From an uncultured Sphingobium sp. (GTDB lineage: Bacteria > Pseudomonadota > Alphaproteobacteria > Sphingomonadales > Sphingomonadaceae), in NCBI GenBank assembly GCA_946885845.1, contig CAMPHJ010000086.1, positions 1 through 5,913 of the forward strand: a stretch of DNA of 5,913 nt. The letters run 5' to 3'. The position numbers were made by a program, and so were the translations under genes. The notes below the pieces were generated by a model. It was not told the origin of the DNA and did no database searches. It saw nothing but the letters and a program-made list of their open reading frames with translations. Shown piece after piece: positions 1-4,606 of this stretch (the stretch's first letter is position 1; the number at the start of each line of letters is the position of its first letter).

Positions 1-36
1 ACTTTCCCCACCGCCCCCACTTACCCCACTTTGCGG
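1..36. repeat. Degenerate 9-bp tandem repeat, G-rich on the minus strand
   Basis: Four units of nine bases lie end to end: ACTTTCCCC, ACCGCCCCC, ACTTACCCC and ACTTTGCGG. The array probably continues off the left edge of the window. The period is three codons, so the plus strand also reads as an open Thr/Pro-rich frame. The minus strand carries three runs of four or five G within 22 bases, so a G-quadruplex is possible if further units lie to the left. The repeat is seen directly; any role is unknown. Confidence 0.5.
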
Positions 37-55
37 GGTTTCGTTACATGCGCGC

Positions 56-75
56 CCGCGCCAGCGTGGTCATCA
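56..75. repeat. 20-bp direct repeat, left copy
   Basis: The sequence CCGCGCCAGCGTGGTCATCA is identical to positions 1401-1420 in the same orientation, and identity stops at both edges. The two copies are 1345 bp apart and bracket the divergent pair of genes at 93-500 and 616-1302. This copy lies just beyond the 3' end of the minus-strand gene. The repeat is certain; whether it is a recombination site, a protein-binding site or a dispersed repeat cannot be told from the window. Confidence 0.75.
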
Positions 76-92
76 TATCAGGTGGTTGCTGT

Positions 93-500
93 TCATTTGC
101 ACAATGAAACGATCCCAAGGAATAGGCCGACCGCGCCAAGCACCACTGATATGGCACCAAGTCGTGCAGCAACACGCGGCATGGCGTCCGTCGCAGACCA
201 AGCCCAAACCAACTCGTCCCAAAGACCAGCCTTCTCAAAGGTGAACGATGCCGGTAGGTTCAATTTCACGCCGAGCTTTGCGCGGGTTGCGGAATCTAGT
301 GAGATTCCTGTCTTGCCTACGCCTGCTGGCCCGCGCGCGACCGCCAAAACACGTTTGCCGCCGTGGCAAATGGCGATCACGCTCCCGGCGCGGGCGAACG
401 GACGATGGGATAAATCCAAACGCACAATGTCGCTCATGACATCTCGTAGTGGTGCGTTGAGGACCGTCAGTTCAACCGGTCCGTTCTTCTCTCTCGCCAT
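93..500 (-). CDS. Small protein with C-terminal membrane anchor, function unknown
   Basis: A 135-aa protein that I do not recognise by family. Residues 1-100 are soluble and look like mixed strand and helix. Residues about 112-133 (ARLGAISVVLGAVGLFLGIV) form one membrane helix followed by only a few residues, so the protein is probably a tail-anchored inner-membrane protein with its bulk in the cytoplasm. The ATG at 498-500 is preceded by a strong ribosome binding site (AAGGGGGA, five bases upstream), which fixes the start and argues that the gene is real. Residues 57-64, GPAGVGKT, match the Walker A pattern and follow a hydrophobic strand. The protein is too short for a normal P-loop ATPase and shows no clear Walker B, so this may be chance. 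It is transcribed divergently from the gene at 616 across a shared inverted-repeat region. The plus-strand frame over the same bases is a shadow. Confidence 0.75.
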   Translation of the reverse strand: MAREKNGPVELTVLNAPLRDVMSDIVRLDLSHRPFARAGSVIAICHGGKRVLAVARGPAGVGKTGISLDSATRAKLGVKLNLPASFTFEKAGLWDELVWAWSATDAMPRVAARLGAISVVLGAVGLFLGIVSLCK

Positions 501-547
501 ATATCCCCCTTCATGGTTGAGGACGCTGATAGACCGACCGATGCATT

Positions 548-610
548 GATGTAAGGTATGTATAGTTCAGCGGGTGTGAACGGGTCGTTAAACTATACAC
601 ACCATACATC
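548..610. promoter_or_regulatory. Divergent promoter region with 20-bp imperfect inverted repeat
   Basis: The left arm 548-567 (GATGTAAGGTATGTATAGTT) and the reverse complement of the right arm 591-610 match at 18 of 20 positions. The innermost nine, TGTATAGTT/AACTATACA, match perfectly. The spacer is 23 bp, so the arm centres are about 43 bp apart, close to four helical turns. A smaller dyad GTTCA/TGAAC (565-569, 576-580) is nested inside. The site fills the gap between the two divergent starts, and its right arm ends six bases before the ATG at 616. It is best read as an operator that overlaps both promoters. An origin-type or recombinase site is an alternative. Confidence 0.6.
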
Positions 611-615
611 ACACC

Positions 616-1302
616 ATGGCGAAGGAATACGAAGGCGAGCCTTGCTGGGATGGCATAGATCCCGCTGTCCGCGCTGCCTGCGAGCGGTGGTGGGCAGAGC
701 TTGACACCCTGAATGCCGACCCGAAGGTTCAGGCAGCCATCGCCGAAGCTGTCACCGCTGCCCAAGCTGCCGAGCCGCCGTTCATACAAGACGGCGTTGA
801 ACTGGTCCCGCCTATTCCCGACCAGTTCCAAGTTGGCGCGCCCTTAACGCGAGAACAGCGTGCGGACATAAAACAATGGAAGAAAGGCCTTCAGCGCATA
901 GCACGCACCGTGCGGGTCAAAGACCTGCTGGGGAAGACCCCGAAAACCAAGGAACAAAAGGACATGGCGAAGCTGCGGGATGCGCGGAACAAGCTGCGCA
1001 AGCTGGGCGATACGGTTCGCACGAACATTTTCAACGACTGGCTCGACCGTTACGTGGTCAAGGCGGAGGAGCCGAAAGAATGGGCGCGAGCGAGTGATCT
1101 CTATGCCAGCTATGTGCGCCATGCGCGGAACTATGGTCCCAGCTTGACGGACGGAGAGGCGGCGACCGTGACCGACCAAATGGTGGCACGACAGGAAATG
1201 TCGTCAGAAACCGGATGGGGCCGGATGATGGCAAGTGTCCATATCAAGCATCGTCGGGCGAGCGGTAACTATTACCCCGTGAGGCTAAAGCGGGGCGCAT
1301 AG
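616..1302 (+). CDS. Basic protein with primase-type winged-helix-like C-terminus
   Basis: 228 aa, soluble, with no membrane segment. Residues 1-75 are acidic and helical (ERWWAELDTLNADPKVQ). Residues 78-140 are strongly basic and helical, with Lys/Arg-rich stretches such as RDARNKLRKL. Residues 157-225 run from a helix (ASDLYASYVRHAR) to a closing GNYYPVRLK. That arrangement resembles the C-terminal winged helix of P4/D5-type phage and plasmid primase-helicases, but no helicase or primase domain is attached. By inference it binds DNA, perhaps the inverted repeat just upstream. The first in-frame upstream stop is at 589-591 and no other start lies between, so ATG 616 is the earliest start. It has no Shine-Dalgarno sequence, so the mRNA may be leaderless. 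The resemblance is from memory of the motif and needs a profile search. Confidence 0.8.
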   Translation: MAKEYEGEPCWDGIDPAVRAACERWWAELDTLNADPKVQAAIAEAVTAAQAAEPPFIQDGVELVPPIPDQFQVGAPLTREQRADIKQWKKGLQRIARTVRVKDLLGKTPKTKEQKDMAKLRDARNKLRKLGDTVRTNIFNDWLDRYVVKAEEPKEWARASDLYASYVRHARNYGPSLTDGEAATVTDQMVARQEMSSETGWGRMMASVHIKHRRASGNYYPVRLKRGA

Positions 1303-1355
1303 CACAGGCGCTTGCGCCGGGCGCTGGGGCGCGAAACCGCGCTTACACTCGCTAA

Positions 1356-1402
1356 GGTGGCGCTGCACCCCTGCCGCCGCTGTGCGGGCCTTGCAGCGCA
1401 CC
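1356..1402. other. Long hairpin in non-coding GC-rich stretch (1303-1440)
   Basis: GGTG-g-CGCTGCA (1356-1367) pairs with TGCAGCGCACC (1392-1402): 11 bp with one bulged G. The 24-nt loop contains a second small stem CCGC-TGT-GCGG. Two smaller hairpins lie nearby: GGCGC-TT-GCGCC (1307-1318), just after the stop of the upstream gene, and ACGCC/GGCGT (1420-1438). None is followed by a T run, so they are not typical intrinsic terminators. The right copy of the 20-bp repeat begins at the foot of this hairpin. It could be a structured RNA, a folded single-strand recombination site, or simply GC-rich palindromic DNA. Confidence 0.45.
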
Positions 1403-1420
1403 GCGCCAGCGTGGTCATCA
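1401..1420. repeat. 20-bp direct repeat, right copy
   Basis: A perfect copy of 56-75 in the same orientation. It overlaps the foot of the 1356-1402 hairpin by two bases and lies in non-coding DNA about 100 bp past the stop codon of the 616-1302 gene. In both copies the plus strand can read Ala-Pro-Ala-Trp-Ser-Ser, but the frames differ on either side and neither copy is inside a convincing gene. Confidence 0.75.
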
Positions 1421-1467
1421 CGCCAAAAGTGCCGGCGTTCTAATACCCCTTAAGACGGTCGCGACGG

Positions 1468-1495
1468 TTGAACGGAACTAAGCGGCTGTTATTAC
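1468..1495 (+). promoter_or_regulatory. Candidate promoter for the plus-strand gene run
   Basis: TTGAAC at 1468-1473 and TATTAC at 1490-1495 are separated by 16 bp, in an AT-richer stretch that stands out from the GC-rich DNA on its left. Transcription would start near 1503 and leave a leader of about 70 nt before the ATG at 1576. The boxes are imperfect, so this is a suggestion only. Confidence 0.3.
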
Positions 1496-1521
1496 ATAAA
1501 AACATTTGCGGACCTTCGCGC

Positions 1522-1560
1522 CGGTTAGTTACGCATAAGCCCACCGTAACTTATCAACCG
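1522..1560 (+). promoter_or_regulatory. Leader hairpin with alternative pairing ahead of the gene at 1576
   Basis: An inner stem GTTACG/CGTAAC (1528-1533, 1545-1550) is enclosed by an outer stem CGGTT/AACCG (1522-1526, 1556-1560). A competing stem ATAAG/CTTAT (1535-1539, 1550-1554) overlaps the inner one, so two folds exclude each other. The structure ends 15 bases before the start codon. It could be a protein-binding operator in DNA or a regulatory leader in RNA; no known riboswitch class was recognised. Confidence 0.35.
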
Positions 1561-1575
1561 AAAGTGTAGTTCGAT

Positions 1576-2277
1576 ATGTCCGATAATATCGACACCCGCG
1601 TTACCCCATCTTTTCATCCTGATACCGTGCAAGCGCTTGATGGATACGACGACGATAGTGCCAGCATTCTTGCCGGTGTCCAGTCGGCTTTCACCGAAGC
1701 CTATATCGGTGTCGGGCGCGTCCACGATGCGCGCGAAGCTGCCAAGACCAATCCGACTTGGAACGAGGCGCAACAGGTCATTGCCACGCAAGACCTTGCC
1801 GACAAGTTGACCACCCAGCTTGCCAAGCGGTTCGACAGCGCCACCAGCAACCTGACCCGCGTGATTGCGGGGCTTGAGAGCGACCTGTCGCAGCCCATCG
1901 CGGGTGCTGGCGTGGGTGCAATGGCTGGCGAGATCAGGAATTACGTTCATTCGCTGCCAGAGGGTCAGCGAATGGGGTTCATCCAGAAGGCAATCGAAGC
2001 GGGCGACGAGCGGACGGTCGGAGCCTGCATCGGCGGGCCTGCCTACCTGTGCGGGATCACCCCGGAAATGCAGACCATGTTGCTCCGCCTGTATCACGAA
2101 AAAACGAACCCCCGTGCCGCCAAGCAATTGCGGGCGGCGAAGGCTGGACTTGAACTGCTCGGGGAACGCGCACCGCTACTTTTCAAGGAAATGGAAAAAG
2201 GCGTCGGCGCTCCCGCTACCAAGGTTCAGCAGCTTCGTGCTGCCAAGGCGAAGGCTGAGAAGTCCTTCATCGCTTGA
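1576..2277 (+). CDS. Helical protein of unknown function, phage-associated type
   Basis: 233 aa, almost entirely helical by eye, with no signal peptide or membrane segment. Residues 27-105 form long amphipathic helices (for example QDLADKLTTQLAKRFDSATSNL, in part). Residues 125-165 hold a more conserved-looking core: LPEGQRMGFIQKAIEAGDERT, then a Gly/Pro segment, then ITPEMQ. The heptapeptide QLRAAKA occurs twice, at 184-190 and 219-225, each time near the start of a basic helix. The general plan recalls uncharacterised proteins found next to DUF5681 genes in alphaproteobacterial phage-like regions; this is memory, not a search. An in-frame TAG at 1567 makes ATG 1576 the earliest start. The Shine-Dalgarno sequence is weak. 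The gene heads a compact plus-strand run and the next gene starts 23 bp after its stop. Confidence 0.8.
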   Translation: MSDNIDTRVTPSFHPDTVQALDGYDDDSASILAGVQSAFTEAYIGVGRVHDAREAAKTNPTWNEAQQVIATQDLADKLTTQLAKRFDSATSNLTRVIAGLESDLSQPIAGAGVGAMAGEIRNYVHSLPEGQRMGFIQKAIEAGDERTVGACIGGPAYLCGITPEMQTMLLRLYHEKTNPRAAKQLRAAKAGLELLGERAPLLFKEMEKGVGAPATKVQQLRAAKAKAEKSFIA

Positions 2278-2300
2278 TCCAATCAAATCGGGATAGTTCG

Positions 2301-2786
2301 ATGACAACCGCAATTCAGCCCCCTTGGGGCAGTGACTGGAAGCCTGCGCCCCCTGCGGAAAAGCCGGTGCGCAGCGCAGGCAACCCCGGATGGAAGCCGG
2401 GATGTCCATCGCCAAATCCGAAGGGCCGTCCTGCTGGCTTGCCCGACAAACGGCTGCTCGCCACGCAGGCCGCCTTGGACGAAATGAGGAATATTGTGGC
2501 GATGCTGGTCGGTCGCGCCCTTGAGGGCGATACGAACGCCGCGTCCATCGTGCTGTCCAAGGTGCTGCCTTCGGTCAAGGCGCAGGCCGAGAAAGGGAAC
2601 TTCGAGTTCGACAGCACTGCACCGATTAGTGAGCAGGTCGCCCAGGTGTTGGATGCAATTGCTGCGGGCGCGGTCGCTCCTGATGTGGGGCGGCTCATCA
2701 TCGACAGCATCAAGTCGCTCGCAGACGTGCGTGCCAGCGAAGAGCTGGAGGCGAGAATCGCCGCGCTCGAAGAGAAGCAAGGGTGA
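2301..2786 (+). CDS. DUF5681-domain protein
   Basis: 161 aa. The N-terminus is Pro/Trp-rich and leads to residues 27-44 (GNPGWKPGCPSPNPKGRP). This is the hallmark of DUF5681, a short domain usually written W-x-P-G-x-S-G-N-P-x-G-R-P. Helices follow (51-98). Residues 110-140 contain GAVAPDVGRLIIDSIKSL, a segment like those that follow this domain in phage-region proteins. Residues 145-160 form a short coiled coil ending in ELEARIAALEEKQG. The biochemical role of DUF5681 is not established. It is often encoded near terminase genes, which suggests a DNA-packaging or DNA-binding link, but no terminase large subunit is in this window. I chose ATG 2301 because GGGATAG lies just upstream. A TTG at 2274 in the same frame, overlapping the upstream stop, would add nine residues. 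Confidence 0.85.
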   Translation: MTTAIQPPWGSDWKPAPPAEKPVRSAGNPGWKPGCPSPNPKGRPAGLPDKRLLATQAALDEMRNIVAMLVGRALEGDTNAASIVLSKVLPSVKAQAEKGNFEFDSTAPISEQVAQVLDAIAAGAVAPDVGRLIIDSIKSLADVRASEELEARIAALEEKQG

Positions 2787-2871
2787 GCGTGCAAACAGCA
2801 AAATGGGCGTCGTTTGCAAAAAGGCCGAGAGCGAACGGCAACATCGAAAATCCCATCGTAGGGGGACGGGC

Positions 2872-3291
2872 ATGACGACGATAACCACACAACGGAACAC
2901 GGTCATCACCGAGGCACCGGAACCGGATGACGTAATGGTCGAGGTGATCCTGTTCGGTGAGGGCGACACGCCCGGAACGGTGTGCGCCCGGAAGCTGCGC
3001 CACCTGCCCATCACGCACTATCAGGAATGCTTGGATTGGGCTGTGGCTATCGCGGACCAGATGGCGCGCCCGGTCTATGTCGTGCCGCTCAACCATAACG
3101 ACATTTTCCGCACCAAGCGCTGGGACCCCTACCGCGAAGCAATCGCTGGCATGGACGGTCAGGAGCGCGGGGAGCTGCGCCGCATGGTCGTAACGACCGC
3201 CGCTGAAGTCATGCGTGACAGCGACGACCCGGAAATCCGCGCCGACATGTTCCACGTCCTGCGCCAACTCAAGGTGACATATGAAAGCTGA
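2872..3291 (+). CDS. Small soluble protein, function unknown
   Basis: 139 aa, no recognised family. A Thr-rich, probably loose N-terminus (1-20) leads to a beta strand VMVEVILFGE (21-30). After that come helices around 48-65 (THYQECLDWAVAIADQM), a second strand PVYVVPLN (67-74), and an acidic helical C-terminus (87-134). The alternation suggests one compact alpha/beta domain. Start ATG 2872 has a good ribosome binding site (GGGGGA at 2860-2865). An in-frame ATG at 2803 lacks one. The 85-bp gap before it contains a 7-bp inverted repeat TGCAAAC/GTTTGCA (2790-2796, 2812-2818). The C-terminus overlaps the next start by 11 bp (ATGAAAGCTGA), so the next gene is probably translated by coupling. The long minus-strand frames over this gene are shadows. 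Confidence 0.75.
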   Translation: MTTITTQRNTVITEAPEPDDVMVEVILFGEGDTPGTVCARKLRHLPITHYQECLDWAVAIADQMARPVYVVPLNHNDIFRTKRWDPYREAIAGMDGQERGELRRMVVTTAAEVMRDSDDPEIRADMFHVLRQLKVTYES

Positions 3292-3610
3292 CATTTCGCT
3301 GGCGGAGCGCCGCCGCATAGAGCGGGACCAGTGGGCGGAAATCCGCGCTGCGCTGGCACCCCGTCACTTCGCTGCGATGATCGAGGAGCAGGCAATCACT
3401 GCCTACTGGTTCGCCCATGCCCTTGAAGCTGGACCGCGCATCCGTGCAGTGCTGGCGCGCATGGGTTGCGGTTCGGTGCCGGTGTCAGCACCTGTGGTCA
3501 TTGCCCAGCCTGAGCCAGTCGCACCCGCGCCCATGCCCGAACCGCTGCCCATGCGTGCCGGTGCGCCGGACCTGCCCTTTGACCTGCGCCAGCGCTTCGG
3601 ACTGCAATAA
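3281..3610 (+). CDS. Small protein with Pro/Ala-rich linker, function unknown
   Basis: 109 aa. Residues 1-62 are helical and mildly basic (LAERRRIERDQWAEIRAAL). Residues 66-96 form a flexible Pro/Ala/Val linker (QPEPVAPAPMPEPLP). The end is a short, possibly binding, tail DLPFDLRQRFGLQ. Such a helix-linker-short-motif layout is typical of adaptor-like phage or plasmid proteins, but no function can be named. ATG 3281 lies inside the end of the upstream gene in another frame, with AAGGTGA just before it as a ribosome binding site. The next gene starts five bases after the stop. Confidence 0.7.
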   Translation: MKADISLAERRRIERDQWAEIRAALAPRHFAAMIEEQAITAYWFAHALEAGPRIRAVLARMGCGSVPVSAPVVIAQPEPVAPAPMPEPLPMRAGAPDLPFDLRQRFGLQ

Positions 3611-3615
3611 CCACA

Positions 3616-3846
3616 ATGGCGGGCATCCGGGCATTGCAGAAGCGGCTGGCGCGGTTGGAGGATGCCGGGAAGCCGAAACCGTCGCTTATCTCGGTCTGGT
3701 TTGGTTCATTTGACGCATGGGTTGAGCGCGAGGTGCTGCCGGGGGTGGAGAGTGGCGCGCTTGCCGCTGACGACATGGTTGACCTTGTGGCGTGCCTGCG
3801 GCGCTGGGAGACGGACGGGACATGGGGGCAGGCATATGCAGGCTGA
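3616..3846 (+). CDS. Small protein, function unknown
   Basis: 76 aa. The N-terminus is a basic helix (MAGIRALQKRLARLEDAG) that could form a short coiled coil. After a Lys-Pro-Lys-Pro turn comes a hydrophobic, aromatic section (SLISVWFGSFDAWVEREVLPG) and then an acidic helix (AADDMVDLVACLRRWE). No family was recognised. It starts five bases after the upstream stop with only a weak Shine-Dalgarno sequence, so translation is probably coupled. Its last 11 bases overlap the start of the 22-codon ORF. The compact size and spacing fit the small non-structural genes of phage-derived elements. Confidence 0.65.
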   Translation: MAGIRALQKRLARLEDAGKPKPSLISVWFGSFDAWVEREVLPGVESGALAADDMVDLVACLRRWETDGTWGQAYAG

Positions 3847-3904
3847 CGGTGAACCCGCGTGGATGGTAGCATGGCGCGACTGGGACCATCAGCGGGAAAT
3901 CTAA
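3836..3904 (+). CDS. Very small ORF, Trp-rich 22-aa peptide
   Basis: This ORF runs ATG 3836 to TAA 3902-3904 and encodes 22 residues with three tryptophans, beginning MQADGEPAWMV and ending DWDHQREI. A good ribosome binding site (GGGGGCAGG) lies just upstream. It starts inside the end of the upstream gene with an 11-bp overlap, ATGCAGGCTGA. This is the same length and nearly the same sequence as the overlap at 3281-3291 (ATGAAAGCTGA). That repeated geometry is the main reason to call it. The stop overlaps the stop of the convergent gene on the other strand. It is too short for homology to be informative. Confidence 0.4.
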   Translation: MQADGEPAWMVAWRDWDHQREI

Positions 3905-4365
3905 TGAACATCCGCGGGGTCGTGCGGCCACACTCCAACTTGCACTATCGTAGCAAGCCCGGCGACCGTTACCGGCGAGAGCTCTTTGCCAAAGCGTTTC
4001 GAGTATAGCCATGATCCGCCTGCGAACAGTGCAAGCGCGATGAGCGTTGCAATCCACTTCGGCATGTCAGTGTATACAGCAAGGAGGCCAGCGACCACGC
4101 CACATGCAAGGCATATGGGCAATGAGATGGCGAGTCCTTTTAGGCTCATTCCTTCGGAATTAAAAAACGTAGCCCATTGAGAATCGAGCGAAGAAAGATC
4201 GGTTCCAAATCGGTTTTTTACGTCTTGAAGAAGCTCGGCTGCGTCATCGCCGTCTACGCCCAGATCGTGGACGATGCGCGCTTCTGGAACAACCGCCGAA
4301 GCCCGGAGGCCGTGCCTTTCGATGAGGATGTTCTGGATTTCAATCAGAGGATCGGCGCTGGTCAT
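3901..4365 (-). CDS. DUF1493-like acyl-carrier-type protein with two membrane helices
   Basis: 154 aa from ATG 4363-4365. Residues 5-70 look like a DUF1493/acyl-carrier fold: a first helix, then VPEARIVHDLGVDGDDAAELL and a second helix LQDVKNRFGTDL. The Ser that carries phosphopantetheine in true acyl carriers is absent (Gly-Asp-Asp there), so it is probably not a working carrier protein. Residues about 76-98 and 103-121 are two hydrophobic helices, placing it in the inner membrane. Residues 128-146 (ELSPVTVAGLATIVQVGVW) look like the usual end of the DUF1493 domain, so the helix pair is an insertion. In-frame ATGs at 4374 and 4380 would add three or five residues; none has a Shine-Dalgarno sequence, and 4365 best fits the family N-terminus. 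A 12-bp palindrome lies upstream. Function unknown. Confidence 0.75.
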   Translation of the reverse strand: MTSADPLIEIQNILIERHGLRASAVVPEARIVHDLGVDGDDAAELLQDVKNRFGTDLSSLDSQWATFFNSEGMSLKGLAISLPICLACGVVAGLLAVYTDMPKWIATLIALALFAGGSWLYSKRFGKELSPVTVAGLATIVQVGVWPHDPADVH

Positions 4366-4384
4366 AGAGCACATTAACATTATT

Positions 4385-4396
4385 GCAGACGTCTGC
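4385..4396. promoter_or_regulatory. 12-bp perfect palindrome upstream of the DUF1493-like gene
   Basis: GCAGACGTCTGC is fully self-complementary and lies 19 to 31 bases upstream of the chosen start of the minus-strand gene. On that strand TTGGCT (4403-4398) and ATGTTA (4380-4375) could be -35 and -10 boxes 17 bp apart, with the palindrome between them. This is where a dimeric repressor would sit. The promoter boxes are weak, so the palindrome is the solid part of this call. Confidence 0.4.
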
Positions 4397-4443
4397 CAGC
4401 CAACTCTCAGACGCCGCTATGATGGGCGCTTACGCACCGCGCC

Positions 4444-4481
4444 ACTGCTTACGGTCTGCTTATGGGGAAACCGTAAGCAGT
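4444..4481. repeat. Triple repeat: two direct and one inverted copy of CTGCTTACGG
   Basis: ACTGCTTACGG (4444-4454) is followed at once by TCTGCTTATGG (4455-4465, 9 of 11 the same) and then by the inverted copy CCGTAAGCAGT (4471-4481). First and third copies form a 12-bp perfect inverted repeat (4444-4455 with 4470-4481) around a 14-nt loop. A fainter match, CGCTTACG, lies at about 4427-4434. It sits about 50 bp beyond the 3' end of the tRNA. No T run follows on either strand, so it is a poor terminator. Multiple protein-binding sites, such as integrase or excisionase arm sites, are possible. Confidence 0.5.
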
Positions 4482-4530
4482 TTCAGAGCGACTTGCGCCC
4501 TGTGTAACTGCTCGGTTTTACTAGAAAATG

Positions 4531-4606
<76 letters not shown>

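Noticed and set aside
1..549. Plus-strand frame open from the left edge to 549, Thr/Pro-rich at first
   Set aside because: It covers the minus-strand gene at 93-500, which has a strong ribosome binding site and a clear membrane helix. The plus frame has no domain-like sequence and starts only at a TTG in the window. It could at most be the tail of an upstream gene.
2301..2786. Calling the DUF5681 protein a terminase small subunit
   Set aside because: The domain is often near terminases, but no large subunit is present and no terminase helix-turn-helix could be identified, so only the domain is named.
2790..2818. TGCAAAC/GTTTGCA inverted repeat as terminator or operator
   Set aside because: Seven base pairs with a 15-nt loop and followed by A, not T, on the plus strand; too weak to call alone, so noted only in the neighbouring gene.
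2283..3318. Long minus-strand frames (2283-3014, 2315-2890, 2710-3318)
   Set aside because: They are antisense to well-supported plus-strand genes, are rich in Arg/Ser/Cys, and lack ribosome binding sites; typical of high-GC shadow frames.
4444..4481. Intrinsic terminator for tRNA-Lys
   Set aside because: The 12-bp stem is strong but no T run follows on the minus strand, and the tandem copy inside the loop suggests a binding site instead.
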